From Atriophallophorus winterbourni (Eukaryota; Platyhelminthes; Trematoda; Plagiorchiida; Microphallidae), in the NCBI GenBank assembly GCA_013407085.1, contig JACCGJ010006000.1, positions 59,648 to 123,647 on the forward strand: DNA of 64,000 nucleotides, given 5' to 3'. Positions 11,596-20,421 of the stretch are shown piece by piece (position 1 is the first letter of the stretch; the number at the start of each line of letters is the position of its first letter). The position numbers and the translations under genes are program-made. The notes beneath the pieces were generated by a model, which did no database searches, was not told the origin of the DNA, and worked only from the letters and a program-made list of their open reading frames with translations.

Positions 11596-12103
11596 TTTTT
11601 TTAATGTTAGCTTTCTGACACAGAAGCTTCGTTAAACCAATGGTATCTCATATGTACCTCAAACCCGCATCTGTGTCGATTGACGTACGATATACTGTCG
11701 TTCTTAGCTTGCCGTTGTCTTTCTGTGCGAGACCTTCCGAAAATGGAAGTCTCCCTTTCATAGACTCAGTTTCTTTTGTAACCAATATTTTGGATCCAAA
11801 TTATTAAGATAACTATGAAACGCTTCGAGTCTGTTGCGCTTTATGATGATGGATGTATCTTCGACATAGCGCCACCATATCTTTGGTTTTAAAGCTTCGT
11901 TTTTCAAAGCTAGCTGTTCGAAATACTCCATGTACATATGCGCTAGCACCGTGGAAATAGGTGACGCATTTTGTTTGTATAGCTGCCCAGTAAATAACAA
12001 GTGGCTCATATTTAGACAAATTGCTACATCGTTGACTTTTTTGTACACTCAGGTTTGTACGATACTTCAAGGTCGTATCAGAATTGAGTGACTTCCTTGG
12101 CAA
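11596..12103 (-). pseudogene. Penelope-like RT fragment with deleted C-terminal half
   Basis: On the minus strand, 12103 to 11758 reads PLE RT: YKKVNDVAICLNMSHLLF, PISTVLAHMYMEYFEQLAL, KPKIWWRYVEDTSIIIKR, FHSYLNNLDPK. The catalytic YVDD has become YVED. Frameshifts follow, and the protein stops soon after a TTVYR..TDAGLR stretch. The connector and GIY-YIG domain are missing, and the sequence jumps to a decayed hammerhead-like motif at 11603-11641. This is an internally deleted PLE copy. It abuts a plus-strand PLE 3' piece at about 12100, so two PLE fragments lie here in divergent orientation. Confidence 0.82.
11603..11641 (-). other. Decayed hammerhead-ribozyme-like motif of PLE
   Basis: The minus strand carries AACGAAGCTTCTG, then TGT, then CAGAAA, matching the 20507-20550 motif. 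The CUGA core has become UUAA, the helix II partner is damaged, and GAAAC is lost. A relic only. It lies 3' of a minus-strand PLE RT, in the same orientation. Confidence 0.55.
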
Positions 12104-12129
12104 CGGTAAAATGCTGGTAGTGTCGACAT

Positions 12130-12627
12130 TGTGGAATCCTTATAGGGAAAGACTTCACGCAAAGGCAGTTAAAATAAAGGCTGGGGCAAATGCGCTGAAC
12201 AAGGTGGGTGGGGCGGATATCTCAAAAATCTGGCGTTCGGTTCTGCAGCGGATAATGATTAACGTGCATAACGCCTAATGCATACGCAGTCAAAGCAAGT
12301 AGCCTTATCGGTCAGTGGACATTGTTCACACATGCACTGACAAAGCAATTAAGTGATTATACAAGATGCAGCTTGCAACGATTACCGTGGGTGCACACGG
12401 ATTACGCGATTAATAGGGACCGCGGACGTTATTAGCACGTGCATAATAAAAATAATCAATTCGGGGTTTAACACACGTAAGGGGCGGATAAATTTGCCTT
12501 GATCTAGCCTGTCTACCTTAGGTAATGTAGGTTTGATCAGGTAATTGCAATTGAAACCTGAACCCTGTTCGTGCTGACACCAAAGATTTTTACAAAACTT
12601 CTGTGTCAGAAGCGAAATGCTACCAAA
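12130..12627 (+). pseudogene. Penelope-like 3' end: GIY-YIG C-terminus and terminal repeat
   Basis: The plus strand reads NPYRERLHAKAVKI then ALNKVGGADISKIW (about 12135-12240), the last residues of a PLE GIY-YIG protein, which match the fuller copy at 13470-13555 (YSERLHAKAVEIAKAVNKV). About 250 bp of 3' UTR follows. A terminal-repeat segment (CTTGATCTAGCCTGTCTACC at about 12500) then ends in a damaged hammerhead-like motif at 12585-12627. The order GIY-YIG end, terminal repeat, hammerhead gives the sense arrangement for this PLE family and helps interpret the copy at 17281-20500. Confidence 0.7.
12585..12627 (+). other. Decayed hammerhead-ribozyme-like motif of PLE
   Basis: Retains the helix II hairpin (CTTCTG TGT CAGAAG), then GAAA and TACCAA, but the CUGACGA core is replaced by TTTACAAAA. 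A catalytically dead relic, in sense orientation downstream of a PLE GIY-YIG end. Confidence 0.55.
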
Positions 12628-13030
12628 AATATGCTCTAATCAATTCATCGCAAACTTTCTTTTCATAAACACGAATTATGATTTACCTGAAAGTGCTGTC
12701 AGGCTTATGCGAGAAATATTATCGTGTCGTCCCGGTGTATTCAAAAGCCGTAATCCTGCGAGGTTGCAAAATGTTCGATTTTCTGAACATAAACAATTAT
12801 TAATCAGAGTATTAACTAATAGTGAATACTAAAAGCATTTAGGTGATCGTAACAGACTACAAATAGGACCAGCTTAGTGTTCAGCAATCGATCGGAATAT
12901 GTTTGGGATGGTTCGGGGTATGGAATGTTTTGTAAAGTAAGATTAGGTCTGCAATCGATTGGAATATGCTTGGGACCGATCGTGTATTCATAATGCTGAG
13001 AAATTTGAGTGGAATCGGTTAGAGTAGTTT
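12628..13030. other. No feature recognised
   Basis: Short AT-rich stretch between PLE pieces. No domain or terminal repeat seen. Confidence 0.35.
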
Positions 13031-13073
13031 TTGGGTAACGTTTCACTTCTGTAACAAAAGCTCGTCATAAAAA
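13031..13073 (-). other. Partly decayed hammerhead-ribozyme-like motif
   Basis: The minus strand reads TTATGACGAGCTTTTG, a TTA loop, CAGAAGTGAAACGTTACCCAA. The core differs from CUGACGA at its first base (C to A), a position essential in known hammerheads. Helix II is still foldable with G-U pairs and GAAAC is intact. Confidence 0.55.
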
Positions 13074-13141
13074 TCAGAGATTGGCGAGATACAGTTTGTA
13101 TATCTTACGTAAAATGTACATCTGAAGCGATACGTAGAATC

Positions 13142-13558
13142 TTGAACCAGGCGGCCATACGTGTGACTTATAAGAAAGGGAAAATTATCCGTTCGGTTCT
13201 GATGCGCCTCGAGGAAAAGACACCTTTATCTAGCGTCACGAACAGCATCTACAGAATCGACTGTAAGCACTGTTCGGGTGTTTACATATGGCAGTCTTCC
13301 AGGGAAATTCACACTAGAATCGAAGAACACCGAAAGCGTGTCCGGAAACAGCGCCGGGATGCGAGGGATTATCAATCCCTTATTCGTGATTCCGCCTTGG
13401 CGGAGCACGTTTTAGATACGGGCCACAGCGTCGATCTAGACAATGTGGAAATATTAAGATGCGGTATAAAACCGTATAGCGAACGCCTACATGCGAAGGC
13501 GGTCGAAATTGCCAAGGCGGTCAATAAGGTGCATGGGGTAGAAATCTCCATAATCTAG
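13142..13558 (+). pseudogene. Penelope-like GIY-YIG endonuclease domain fragment
   Basis: A 139-codon open stretch encodes the C-terminal nuclease of a PLE: KTPLSSVTNSIYRIDCKHCS, then GVYIWQSSREIHTRIEEHRK (the GIY-YIG core, with GVY in place of GIY and YIW for YIG, and the conserved Arg), then DSALAEHVLDTGHSVDLDNV and the C-terminal RLHAKAVEIAKAVNKV. The ATG-free left end and the absence of any RT upstream show it is a fragment. Trp in place of Gly in the second signature suggests loss of function. The same nuclease sequence, further decayed, is on the minus strand at 17480-17880. PLE GIY-YIG domains nick target DNA for priming. Confidence 0.82.
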
Positions 13559-13694
13559 CGCTCGGCACTGCTGCGACGGTAAATAGTTATTATTCCCCTT
13601 ATACCTACTAGTTAATTAGATTGTTGCTTTTCTTCAAAAATAGGTTAACCTTGACATCTTTAGTTATGTACTTTTACGCATGTGGACCGCCGTG

Positions 13695-14880
13695 TCAACT
13701 GACCTTGACCGTGTTCACCTGTATCAGATTGACAAGGATACACGCTAGTAGGAAAATCGACCACTGATCCTGGTCATTCCCACGAGACGTGACACACACT
13801 AGATTCAGGAATTTATGGTATAAAAAGCTCGTATCTGTACAACTGTCATGATCAAAAAATACTCCGGTTTTCAGCTTCGTAGCGTTGTTAACAGTTCGAT
13901 AAAGCAGTTTGGGATTTCGCTGCATTCTTACCATCAGCTGAAGCGGGTGATATTTTTTGTCCTCTCGGATGAGATTTGTGACTTGATTCCGCAATTCGCG
14001 AAAGTTTGCTCACGTCGAATCAGTTCTGGCAACCTTGTGAATAGCCCATGCCAAATTTCGCTTTGTCAACCATTTTCTAGTCCTACTGCGAATTCTGAAT
14101 TGTCTTCTTTGCTATTATATTTCGGGACATGTTCAGAATTGAAATGTATCATGTTGATCATGTAATCTGTCAGGGTTGTGCAATGCGAGTTCGGATCACT
14201 AAAATTTATATTATGTTCATCAAAAACTACCATTGTTTCCATCAAACCAATGTAATCAACTTTTGTATTTCGTTTTGTTTGCTTTACAATTCTACTGGCG
14301 TTGCACACATATTGAAATAGCAGAACGAGGTGGTCGCTTTGACCCAGCGGAGGATGATACTAAACATCTTAAACTGCTGTGGCATTTAACATCCTTCGGG
14401 AGATTTCTATGGTTATCTTTCCAGTTAGCCCTAATTGATTCCATCATACCTTTCGTTAAAAATGTTACTTTCAGAGGTTTTGGCCCGTCACCTTTATAGT
14501 TTGGTGACCGAGGTATTCTAAAAGTGTCCACCACCACTGACTCGTGAGCTCCGATGATGTCGGCAACGTAGAGCCACTGTTTATAATCGTGGTGCTGTAT
14601 TTCACTTCCCGAAGTAGTGTTAGTTTTTTCGGGAACACCAAGAAAAACAACACTGCGTTCATCAGATATGTTCGCATTGTTTAAATTTCTTTTCCTCTCC
14701 TACCACGGAATATCGGCATGTATGCGACATTTAGTATGTGAACATGTACTGAGCAAATATGAGTTTAGAATAACGTCTTCCATCTCTTCTTGGCTTTTGA
14801 AAGTTATTCTTAATAAACGTGGTTCTTCGACATGAGGAGAATTGGGGTGCCGACTTAGGCAGGTTATTGAATGAGGCAGT
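13695..14880 (-). pseudogene. CR1-like LINE fragments: ORF1 and endonuclease/linker
   Basis: Minus-strand text, from 14880 downward: SRHPNSPHVEEPRLLRITF and SERKRN, then RSVVFLGVPEKT and DTFRIPRSPNYKGDGPKPLK (both resemble the nucleic-acid-binding ORF1 domain of CR1-type LINEs, as in NVLVFNRAEPF..MRMHRLGKW of the intact copy at 57606), then an endonuclease C-terminal part (FSDPNSHCTTLTDYMI where SDH is expected) and the linker before RT (RMQRNPKLLYRTVNNATKLK). Frames are broken repeatedly. Two ORF1-like modules in a row suggest two collapsed copies. Assignment rests on pattern resemblance, so confidence is moderate. Confidence 0.55.
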
Positions 14881-14894
14881 AAGATTCCAGATTC

Positions 14895-15895
14895 AATATT
14901 CAAGATTTATGGTTAAAAAAGCAAATTGCTGTACAGTACCATAGGATATACGTATAAAAATTTAAAAAAATCGTTACTTGTATGATCATATCCGTGTTCT
15001 TCATAGGTGGAGCAAAAATAATCCTCAATGGCGACACAGACTGAGGGAAAAATCTTTGGATGGACGGTAGTTCCGTGCGTTAAAAAAATACAGACATCAC
15101 TAGGTAGGGGCCAACGCAGTAGTTCTCAACATAAAGTTTCGTAACCTTTGTTTAAAGATGTGCTCGTTCGCTGAGGTAACAATATCTGTCGGCAAGCTAT
15201 TCCACAAGAAGCATACACGAACAGCGAAGAAGTGACGACGACAATTCAATCGTGAGTGTGGGATTTGAAGGGTCAAAGGGTGGCTGCGTGTGGGGACAAC
15301 CGAACCAAACTTGAAGAGGTGTTTGATAGGGTGGGATTTCGCGTAGATGATTCGATATGTCAGAGTGAGGTCGTGTAGAATACGCCTGCGCTCGAGGGTG
15401 CACAATCCAAGTCTGGTCAGTCGCCGCTCAAAAGGTGAATTATTCAATCGGGTAACCATTTTGGTTGCCTTGTGATAAATTCGTTCGAGGAGCGAGATGT
15501 TTTTTTTCATCCATGGCGTCCAAGCTTGTACAACATAGTCAACGACAGGATGTATGTAAGTGTTTAGTAATTTCGCGAGTGAGTGTGGTGGGAAACGTCC
15601 GAAAATGCGTTTCAGTAAACCTAGCAAGCTGCACGCACGCTTGTAGACGGCTTTGCACTGTAGGCTGTTCTTCAAAGTGCCAGACACTAAGATTCCGACA
15701 TCTTTTTGTGATGACAGTTCGTTTTGGGTTGACCACTGGTGCAGCTTATTCAAATCTCCTTGCAGAACTTGACAGTCCTCGATAGATTTGACCTTCGTCC
15801 AGATTTTTACATCATCTGCGAATAAAACCAGCTTACATGCTAGTAAGTTCGGTAGATCGTTTATAAATATGAGGTTTATAAATCGAGCTCATATC
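14895..15895 (-). pseudogene. 5'-truncated CR1-like LINE: RT palm to 3' end
   Basis: On the minus strand, 15890 onward reads FINDLPNLLACKLVLFADDV, with the catalytic FADD of a non-LTR reverse transcriptase. A frame change follows, then a 217-codon open stretch (15753-15100) covering the thumb and C-terminus: YIHPVVDYVVQAWTPWMKKN, LLERIYHKATKMV, CTLERRRILHDL, FFAVRVCFLWNSLPTDIV. The 3' UTR leads to the family end near 14900 (ATGGTT..AAAAAGCAAATT on the plus strand). Upstream RT motifs, endonuclease and ORF1 are missing, the usual result of 5' truncation during target-primed reverse transcription. Confidence 0.8.
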
Positions 15896-16624
15896 CATCA
15901 TTGAACACAGCTGGTACCATTGTTCAATGTCGTGAGTTCTGCTCGAGAAACGTGTCCCTGATGTCTCCGGTACATTGGTGAAAATTACACTGAGATTCAT
16001 CAAAGTTGTTTTCATTTTCGTAGGTCTAGACATCCGATAGCTGTTGAGGTTGTCTGGCCAAGTTTGCCTGATCGTTGAATGTGGGTGTTGATAGCTTCCA
16101 CTAAAACACATAGGCGCGTATCGATCGGTTCACGGTTGAGAGATGAAGTTTGCGAGGTTCGCGTGGAAACGTATCGCAATGTATGGATGCAAATTACCGA
16201 GCAAAACAGTCGTGGTGACCGTAGATTTGATCTCGCACAAATGAGGCACGGCTAGTTGAATTCAGCAGGGGAAGGTCTTCCGAACGATATCGGTCAAAAC
16301 AGCGAAAACAAATTTTGCTCGCGCACACAATTTCCACGGTGATGTGGAAAATAGTAACTTCCGAAATATTGATCACAGGACACTAGAAATGATTGATTCC
16401 AATAGATCTCTTCAAGCGAAATCGAATGGTGTAAGAATAATCCAGCGAGTGACGAGTAATATTCAAAAGTATCAGAGCACAAAATTATGCGTCTGCCCGT
16501 TAACGTGTCTATTGTCTATCACTATAGGCTGTTTAGCGGTAAGGTCAAATAGGTGGTGGTGGGTTGACCGCTACTTAATCATGGTCCCTGTCCTGACTAT
16601 CACATCAAACTAACAATTCCTTTA
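15896..16624. other. No feature recognised
   Basis: Open frames here are short and unrecognised on both strands. No repeat partner was seen in the window. Confidence 0.35.
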
Positions 16625-17280
16625 CAAAGGCAACACGTCTCCTTAATCTACGCAAACGGGTATTTGGGAAGTTTCGCCCAGGATATTCCCGATGATCATG
16701 AACACATACTTGAGACCAGCCACGGAATACGGCGTGCAGTCATGGTCTCCGTGGCTCAAGAATGATGTGGAACTTATGCAGCGAATCTATCACCTCTCAA
16801 CAAAACTAGTTCTCAGCATCCGAAACAAGCCTTATGAAGAAAGGATAGCTCAACTGAATCTGTTCGACTTTCCCTATCGACGAGGAGAGGAGAACTTATC
16901 TTACATTACAAAACATTCCATACCACGAACCGTCCCTTACACGATTTATTCGCGCGAAGGGTTACGAGAAATTATCGGACCCATGAATATGTGCTTGTGG
17001 TATCCCATTCCCGCCTAAAGAGTAGAAGGCATTTTTACTCTGTCCGTGTGTTTTACTTGGAACAGTTTACCTTTAACCTTCCACTAGGTTGCACGAATTT
17101 AAAACGAAATTTCACGAATTTTTATTGAATTATTCGTTTCCCCAACACTTATATACTGCTTAATTTAATTTCTTATCTTGTTTATGCACTTACATTTCAA
17201 TTTTTTACCATCCTATGGTTGTTGTTAATCATGTTGCTTTTTATACCATTTAAATATTTGAATCTAAATTTTTATATCAT
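16625..17280 (+). pseudogene. 5'-truncated CR1-like LINE, RT C-terminus and 3' UTR
   Basis: The plus strand reads NTYLRPATEYGVQSWSPWLK, ELMQRIYHLSTKLV, RNKPYEERIAQLNLFDFPYR and, after frameshifts, VCFTWNSLPL. This is the same thumb and C-terminal region as the copies at 15100 and 40378, in the opposite orientation. The 3' UTR ends near 17280 with GTTGCTTTTTATACCAT, the complement of the family end seen at 14910 and 21130. The PLE begins immediately after, at 17281. Confidence 0.78.
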
Positions 17281-17282
17281 GG

Positions 17283-17361
17283 TACGGTACGAAGTGGTCA
17301 AGTTTAAATGGCATTTTCTTAACCAATCCTGATTTCTCTAAGCTAGACAGGGGAGATCAAG
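17283..17361 (-). repeat. PLE terminal-repeat segment (partner of 20422-20500, inverted)
   Basis: The minus strand reads CTTGATCTCCCCTGTCTAGC onward to CTTCGTACCG. The plus strand at 20422-20500 reads CTTGATCTCGCCTGTCTATC to GTTCGTACCG. The copy here stops before the hammerhead motif because it meets the CR1 3' end at 17280. Confidence 0.75.
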
Positions 17362-18662
17362 ATAATTGATCACACAACCTAATTGCTGTGTTCATCCCCA
17401 ATTGTTTATTAATTGTACAGGTCAGCGTCTGCAGTCACACTGCTTACGTAATCATGTGCGTATTAGGTGTGATGTAGGTAATCCTTATACGCTGCAGAAC
17501 CGAACCAAGATATCCGCCCCATCCACCTTGTTCACCGCATTCGCCCCAGTCTTTGTTATTTTAACAGCCTCGGCGTGAAGTCTTTCCTTATAAGATTTTA
17601 AACCCCCATCTTATCACTTCCACGTTATCAAGAACTAATGGGTGTCCAGTGTCTAGCACGTGTTCAGCTAGGGCAGAATCACGAATCAGTGATTGATATT
17701 CACTGGGCTTGCGGGGTTGCATTTCTACTCGTTTCCTGTGTTCGTTAACCCATGTGCAAAGTTCTCTAGACGTTTGCCCAATATAAACACCCGCACAACC
17801 TAGAGGAGTCTTTTCATTGAGATGTATTAATACGGAGCGGAGAGTTCTACCTCCCTTATATGTTACTCTAATACTTCTTCTTCGTTATTTGAGATTTGAC
17901 TTATGCGTTCGGAGGCGCTTTTGACATATGGGTAGAGATACCGTAGTCCACCAAACATTTTCCGTTTTCGGTTGCGGACGCTTAACTCGGTTCAATTGGC
18001 GCTCAATTAAGCTCTTGGTGTAACCATGATTTGCAAGTCGGCGACTGACTAGTCTCTTATCGCATCATCGCTGGAGAGGCGGTCAACCTTGTAGAATATC
18101 GATTTTGCTACGGACTGAAATACCCTTTTATGGTGCCCAGATGTGAAACTGAAAATGGCATCCGTGTCGTTTGGCTTACAATATACCTTTGTTCTTATCT
18201 TGTCGCTATCTTGCCGAGTTAGTCCAAGAACGGAAGTGTTCCTTCCGTAGACTCGGTTTCTTTTCTGACCTGGATTTTCGGATTTAAATCATTGAGTTAA
18301 CTATGAAATGCTTCTAGTCTGTTTCGCTTTATGATGACGAATGAATTGTCGACATAGCGCTACCATATTTTTTGTTTTAACGCTTCGTTACTCAAAGCTA
18401 TCTCTTCGAAGTGCTTCATGTACATATTCGCCAGCAATTGGGAAATAGGTGAGCCCATCAATAGAACATCGTTTCGCTTGTCCATATAATAAGAAGTGAT
18501 TCATATTTAGACAAATTGCTACACCGTTGATGATTTGTTGTACACTCTAGTTGATACGATCCTTCAAGGTCATATCGGTAATTCAAAAGCGCTTGTAGTG
18601 TCAACATTCGTGAACAAAGAGCTTACATCAAAACTAACCATCAGCTCATCCTCCCCAAGTGT

Positions 18663-18667
18663 TACGG
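18663..18667. other. Target-site duplication TACGG, left
   Basis: TACGG precedes the 5' LTR and is repeated at 19667-19671 right after the 3' LTR. This is the 5-bp duplication typical of gypsy/BEL integrases. Confidence 0.9.
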
Positions 18668-18819
18668 TGTGGAGTGGCTGTCAGCATGAATACTCATTGT
18701 CCAATCAGAATGCAGTAACTGTCAGTGTCTATCTCTGTATTGTAATTCCCATGATGATTCATATGTTTGTTGACGTGTAGTGAATACACATGTGTCACTC
18801 TGATCTTGACTTTTCTACA
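18668..18819 (+). repeat. 5' LTR of the mini LTR element
   Basis: 152 bp, TG...CA ends, three substitutions from the 3' LTR: two near the left end (CAGCATG versus CAACAGG) and one near the right (GTGTCACTC versus GTGTCGCTC). About 98% identity implies a fairly recent insertion. Confidence 0.93.
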
Positions 18820-19502
18820 TGGTGACGAGGGTGATCGACGAGAAACCGTCGGATAGAACTCACAACGCCCGTTTTAGCGGCTTTATTGTTCGACCACCGG
18901 CAACACTCACAATGGAAGGTGATGAAGAATTGGCAGAGAGATGGAAACTGTGGAAGGAACAGTTTAGCAACTTTCGGACGTTGGCGAATCTGACGAATAC
19001 CGATAAAGCGTATCAAATGGTGACGCTGAGGAATTCGCTTGGTGAGCAGGCGACGAAGTTCATACAGTGTTTCACCTTTGATGAGAACGAAGACACAGAC
19101 GACTGGGAAACAATCTTCGCGAAGCTCGAAGAATATTGCCTCGGTCAAGCGAACCAGAGATGGAAACTGTGGAAGCAACAGTTAAGCCACTTTCGGACGT
19201 TGGCGAATCTAACGAATACCGATAAAACGTATCAAATGGTGACGCTGAGGAATGCGCTTGGTGAACAGGCGACGAAGTTCATACAGTGTTCCACCTTTGA
19301 TGAGAACGAAGATGCAGATGTCTTGGAAACAATCTTCGCGAAGCTCGAAGAATATTGCCTCGGTCAAGTGAACGATACATCTGAACGATATAAATTCAAT
19401 TATCGCGTCCAAGATGCCGATGAGCCGATCAAACATGAAAGAGATCCAGAGCCTCCAAACGAAATAAATTTGCGCAACCGCACAGTACGTAAGTTCATTT
19501 GA
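18819..19502 (+). CDS. Gag-like protein with tandemly duplicated core domain
   Basis: A 227-residue open frame. The ATG at 18819 overlaps the LTR end and primer site, so the ATG at 18912 (MEGDEELAERWKLWKEQ) is a more plausible start. From 18941 a gag-like module (WKLWKEQFSNFRTLANLTN, GEQATKFIQCFTF, FAKLEEYCLGQ) is followed 219 bp later by a second copy in the same frame (73 residues each). Retroviral-type gag modules of mag/K02A2.6 gypsy elements share the pattern W..W...F, V.L.....GE.A, F.EYC.....ERY.F. After the second copy comes SERYKFNYRV, then an abrupt change to NEINLRNRTVRKFI, which resembles the tail of a gypsy pol. An internal deletion joining gag to the pol end is therefore likely. 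The zinc knuckle is absent. Role inferred: particle assembly or dominant packaging, unproven. Confidence 0.75.
   Translation: MVTRVIDEKPSDRTHNARFSGFIVRPPATLTMEGDEELAERWKLWKEQFSNFRTLANLTNTDKAYQMVTLRNSLGEQATKFIQCFTFDENEDTDDWETIFAKLEEYCLGQANQRWKLWKQQLSHFRTLANLTNTDKTYQMVTLRNALGEQATKFIQCSTFDENEDADVLETIFAKLEEYCLGQVNDTSERYKFNYRVQDADEPIKHERDPEPPNEINLRNRTVRKFI
18820..18837 (+). promoter_or_regulatory. Primer-binding-site candidate of the mini LTR element
   Basis: TGGTGACGAGGGTGATCG begins at the first base after the LTR CA end and starts with TGG, the complement of a tRNA CCA tail. The tRNA species is not assigned. It overlaps the 5' end of the open gag frame. Confidence 0.7.
18941..19378 (+). repeat. 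219-bp in-frame tandem duplication inside gag
   Basis: The two copies start at ATGGAAACTG (18941 and 19160). By eye they differ at about 14 of about 212 aligned positions (roughly 93% identical), clearly more than the two LTRs (3 of 152). Reading frame is kept through both. Confidence 0.88.
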
Positions 19503-19514
19503 AAAACGGAAGGA
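19502..19514 (+). promoter_or_regulatory. Polypurine tract candidate of the mini LTR element
   Basis: AAAAACGGAAGGA, purine except one C, directly abuts the 3' LTR. It overlaps the last base of the gag stop codon. Confidence 0.75.
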
Positions 19515-19666
19515 TGTGGAGTGGCTGTCAACAGGAATACTCATTGTCCAATCAGAATGCAGTAACTGTCAGTGTCTATCTCTGTATTGTAATTCCCATG
19601 ATGATTCATATGTTTGTTGACGTGTAGTGAATACACATGTGTCGCTCTGATCTTGACTTTTCTACA
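19515..19666 (+). repeat. 3' LTR of the mini LTR element
   Basis: 152 bp, partner of 18668-18819, followed at 19667-19671 by the TACGG target duplication. Confidence 0.93.
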
Positions 19667-19671
19667 TACGG
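19667..19671. other. Target-site duplication TACGG, right
   Basis: Right-hand copy of the TACGG duplication. The split PLE reading resumes just beyond it. Confidence 0.9.
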
Positions 19672-20421
19672 TACTTAAGCGACGAACAAAATCAAACGAG
19701 TTCATAATAAAAGAATTCTTGTTCCAATCAGTGGTTTCAAAAGCTGAGCAAGGTGCCTAGCCAATTCGTGGGTTGGGGATCAACTGTCGTCACAATGGGC
19801 CTCAAGGGAACGCATACCTTATGTATCTTCGGATGTCCATAGAACGTGGGTATCTGAGCAGATTTTGGAACAACAGTCTTACGGTTATTCATAATGGTCG
19901 TAGCTCTACGGTTGTCAATAACGAAATACGGACCTTCAGCAAGGTGACTCTGCCTTATCTCTATAATCATTTTAGAAAGAATCACGGTTACCTTGCTTTT
20001 ATCTGCCTTAATGATCACTATTTCCTCTTCTTTTCAGAATTTAAGTAGTGCTTGTTGTTCATCTCGCGTAAGGTTCATCCTTTCTGGTTGTTGTTTTATG
20101 ATAATACTAGATATACCGTTTCGCAGTGCATCTGCCTGATTTTCAGGTAGCTGGTTGAAGGCGGATTCTACGCATGGAATAACATCCTCAGCTTTTAAGA
20201 TTTTTGTAATTATAGAGAAGTTTAAGCCCTTTTCCAACTGTCTTTGTTCAGTTTGCGATAGCGGCCTATCTGATAAATTAATTGCCTTAGAATATGGTCG
20301 ACTACTGTCATCAAAAGAACTAGCAGAGGTACATTTATCTTTTGAAGTTAACAAAGTGCTGAACTTACGCACCTGTCTTTCTTTTATGTGCTCGGTCTTT
20401 GTGGCCATGACCTCGGTGTGT

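Larger units (their letters stand above)
18668..19666 (+). mobile_element. Complete 999-bp non-autonomous LTR element with only a gag-like ORF
   Basis: The element has two 152-bp LTRs (18668-18819 and 19515-19666) that begin TGTGG and end CTACA and differ at only three positions. A primer-binding-site candidate directly follows the 5' LTR, a purine tract directly precedes the 3' LTR, and 5-bp TACGG target duplications lie outside. The interior holds one gag-like frame with a tandemly duplicated domain and no protease, RT or integrase. It sits inside a PLE RT gene. The structure fits the class called terminal-repeat retrotransposons with GAG (TR-GAG), described mainly in plants. It must use enzymes from a full-length relative. 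The gag resembles mag/K02A2.6-type gypsy gags, but no partner with these LTRs is in the window. Confidence 0.93.
17281..20421 (-). pseudogene. Penelope-like element, near full length, split by an LTR mini-element
   Basis: Minus-strand domains from 20408 downward: N-terminal PLE region (LSDRPLSQTEQRQLEKGLNF, DVIPCVESAF), RT fingers (VIIKADKSKVTVILSK, IPTFYGHPKIHKVCVPLRPI) to 19672. Then comes the 18668-19666 LTR element. RT continues from 18667 (GEDELMVSFDVSSLFTNV, PISQLLANMYMKHFEEIAL, RYVDNSFVIIKR), and the GIY-YIG domain is at 17880-17480 (GVYIGQTSREL, DSALAEHVLDTGHPLVLDNV). Catalytic YVDD is YVDN, and stops and frameshifts are present, so the copy is dead. The 3' terminal-repeat segment at 17283-17361 recurs inverted at 20422-20500. 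The host reading resumes across the LTR element once the 5-bp target duplication is discounted. Confidence 0.88.
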
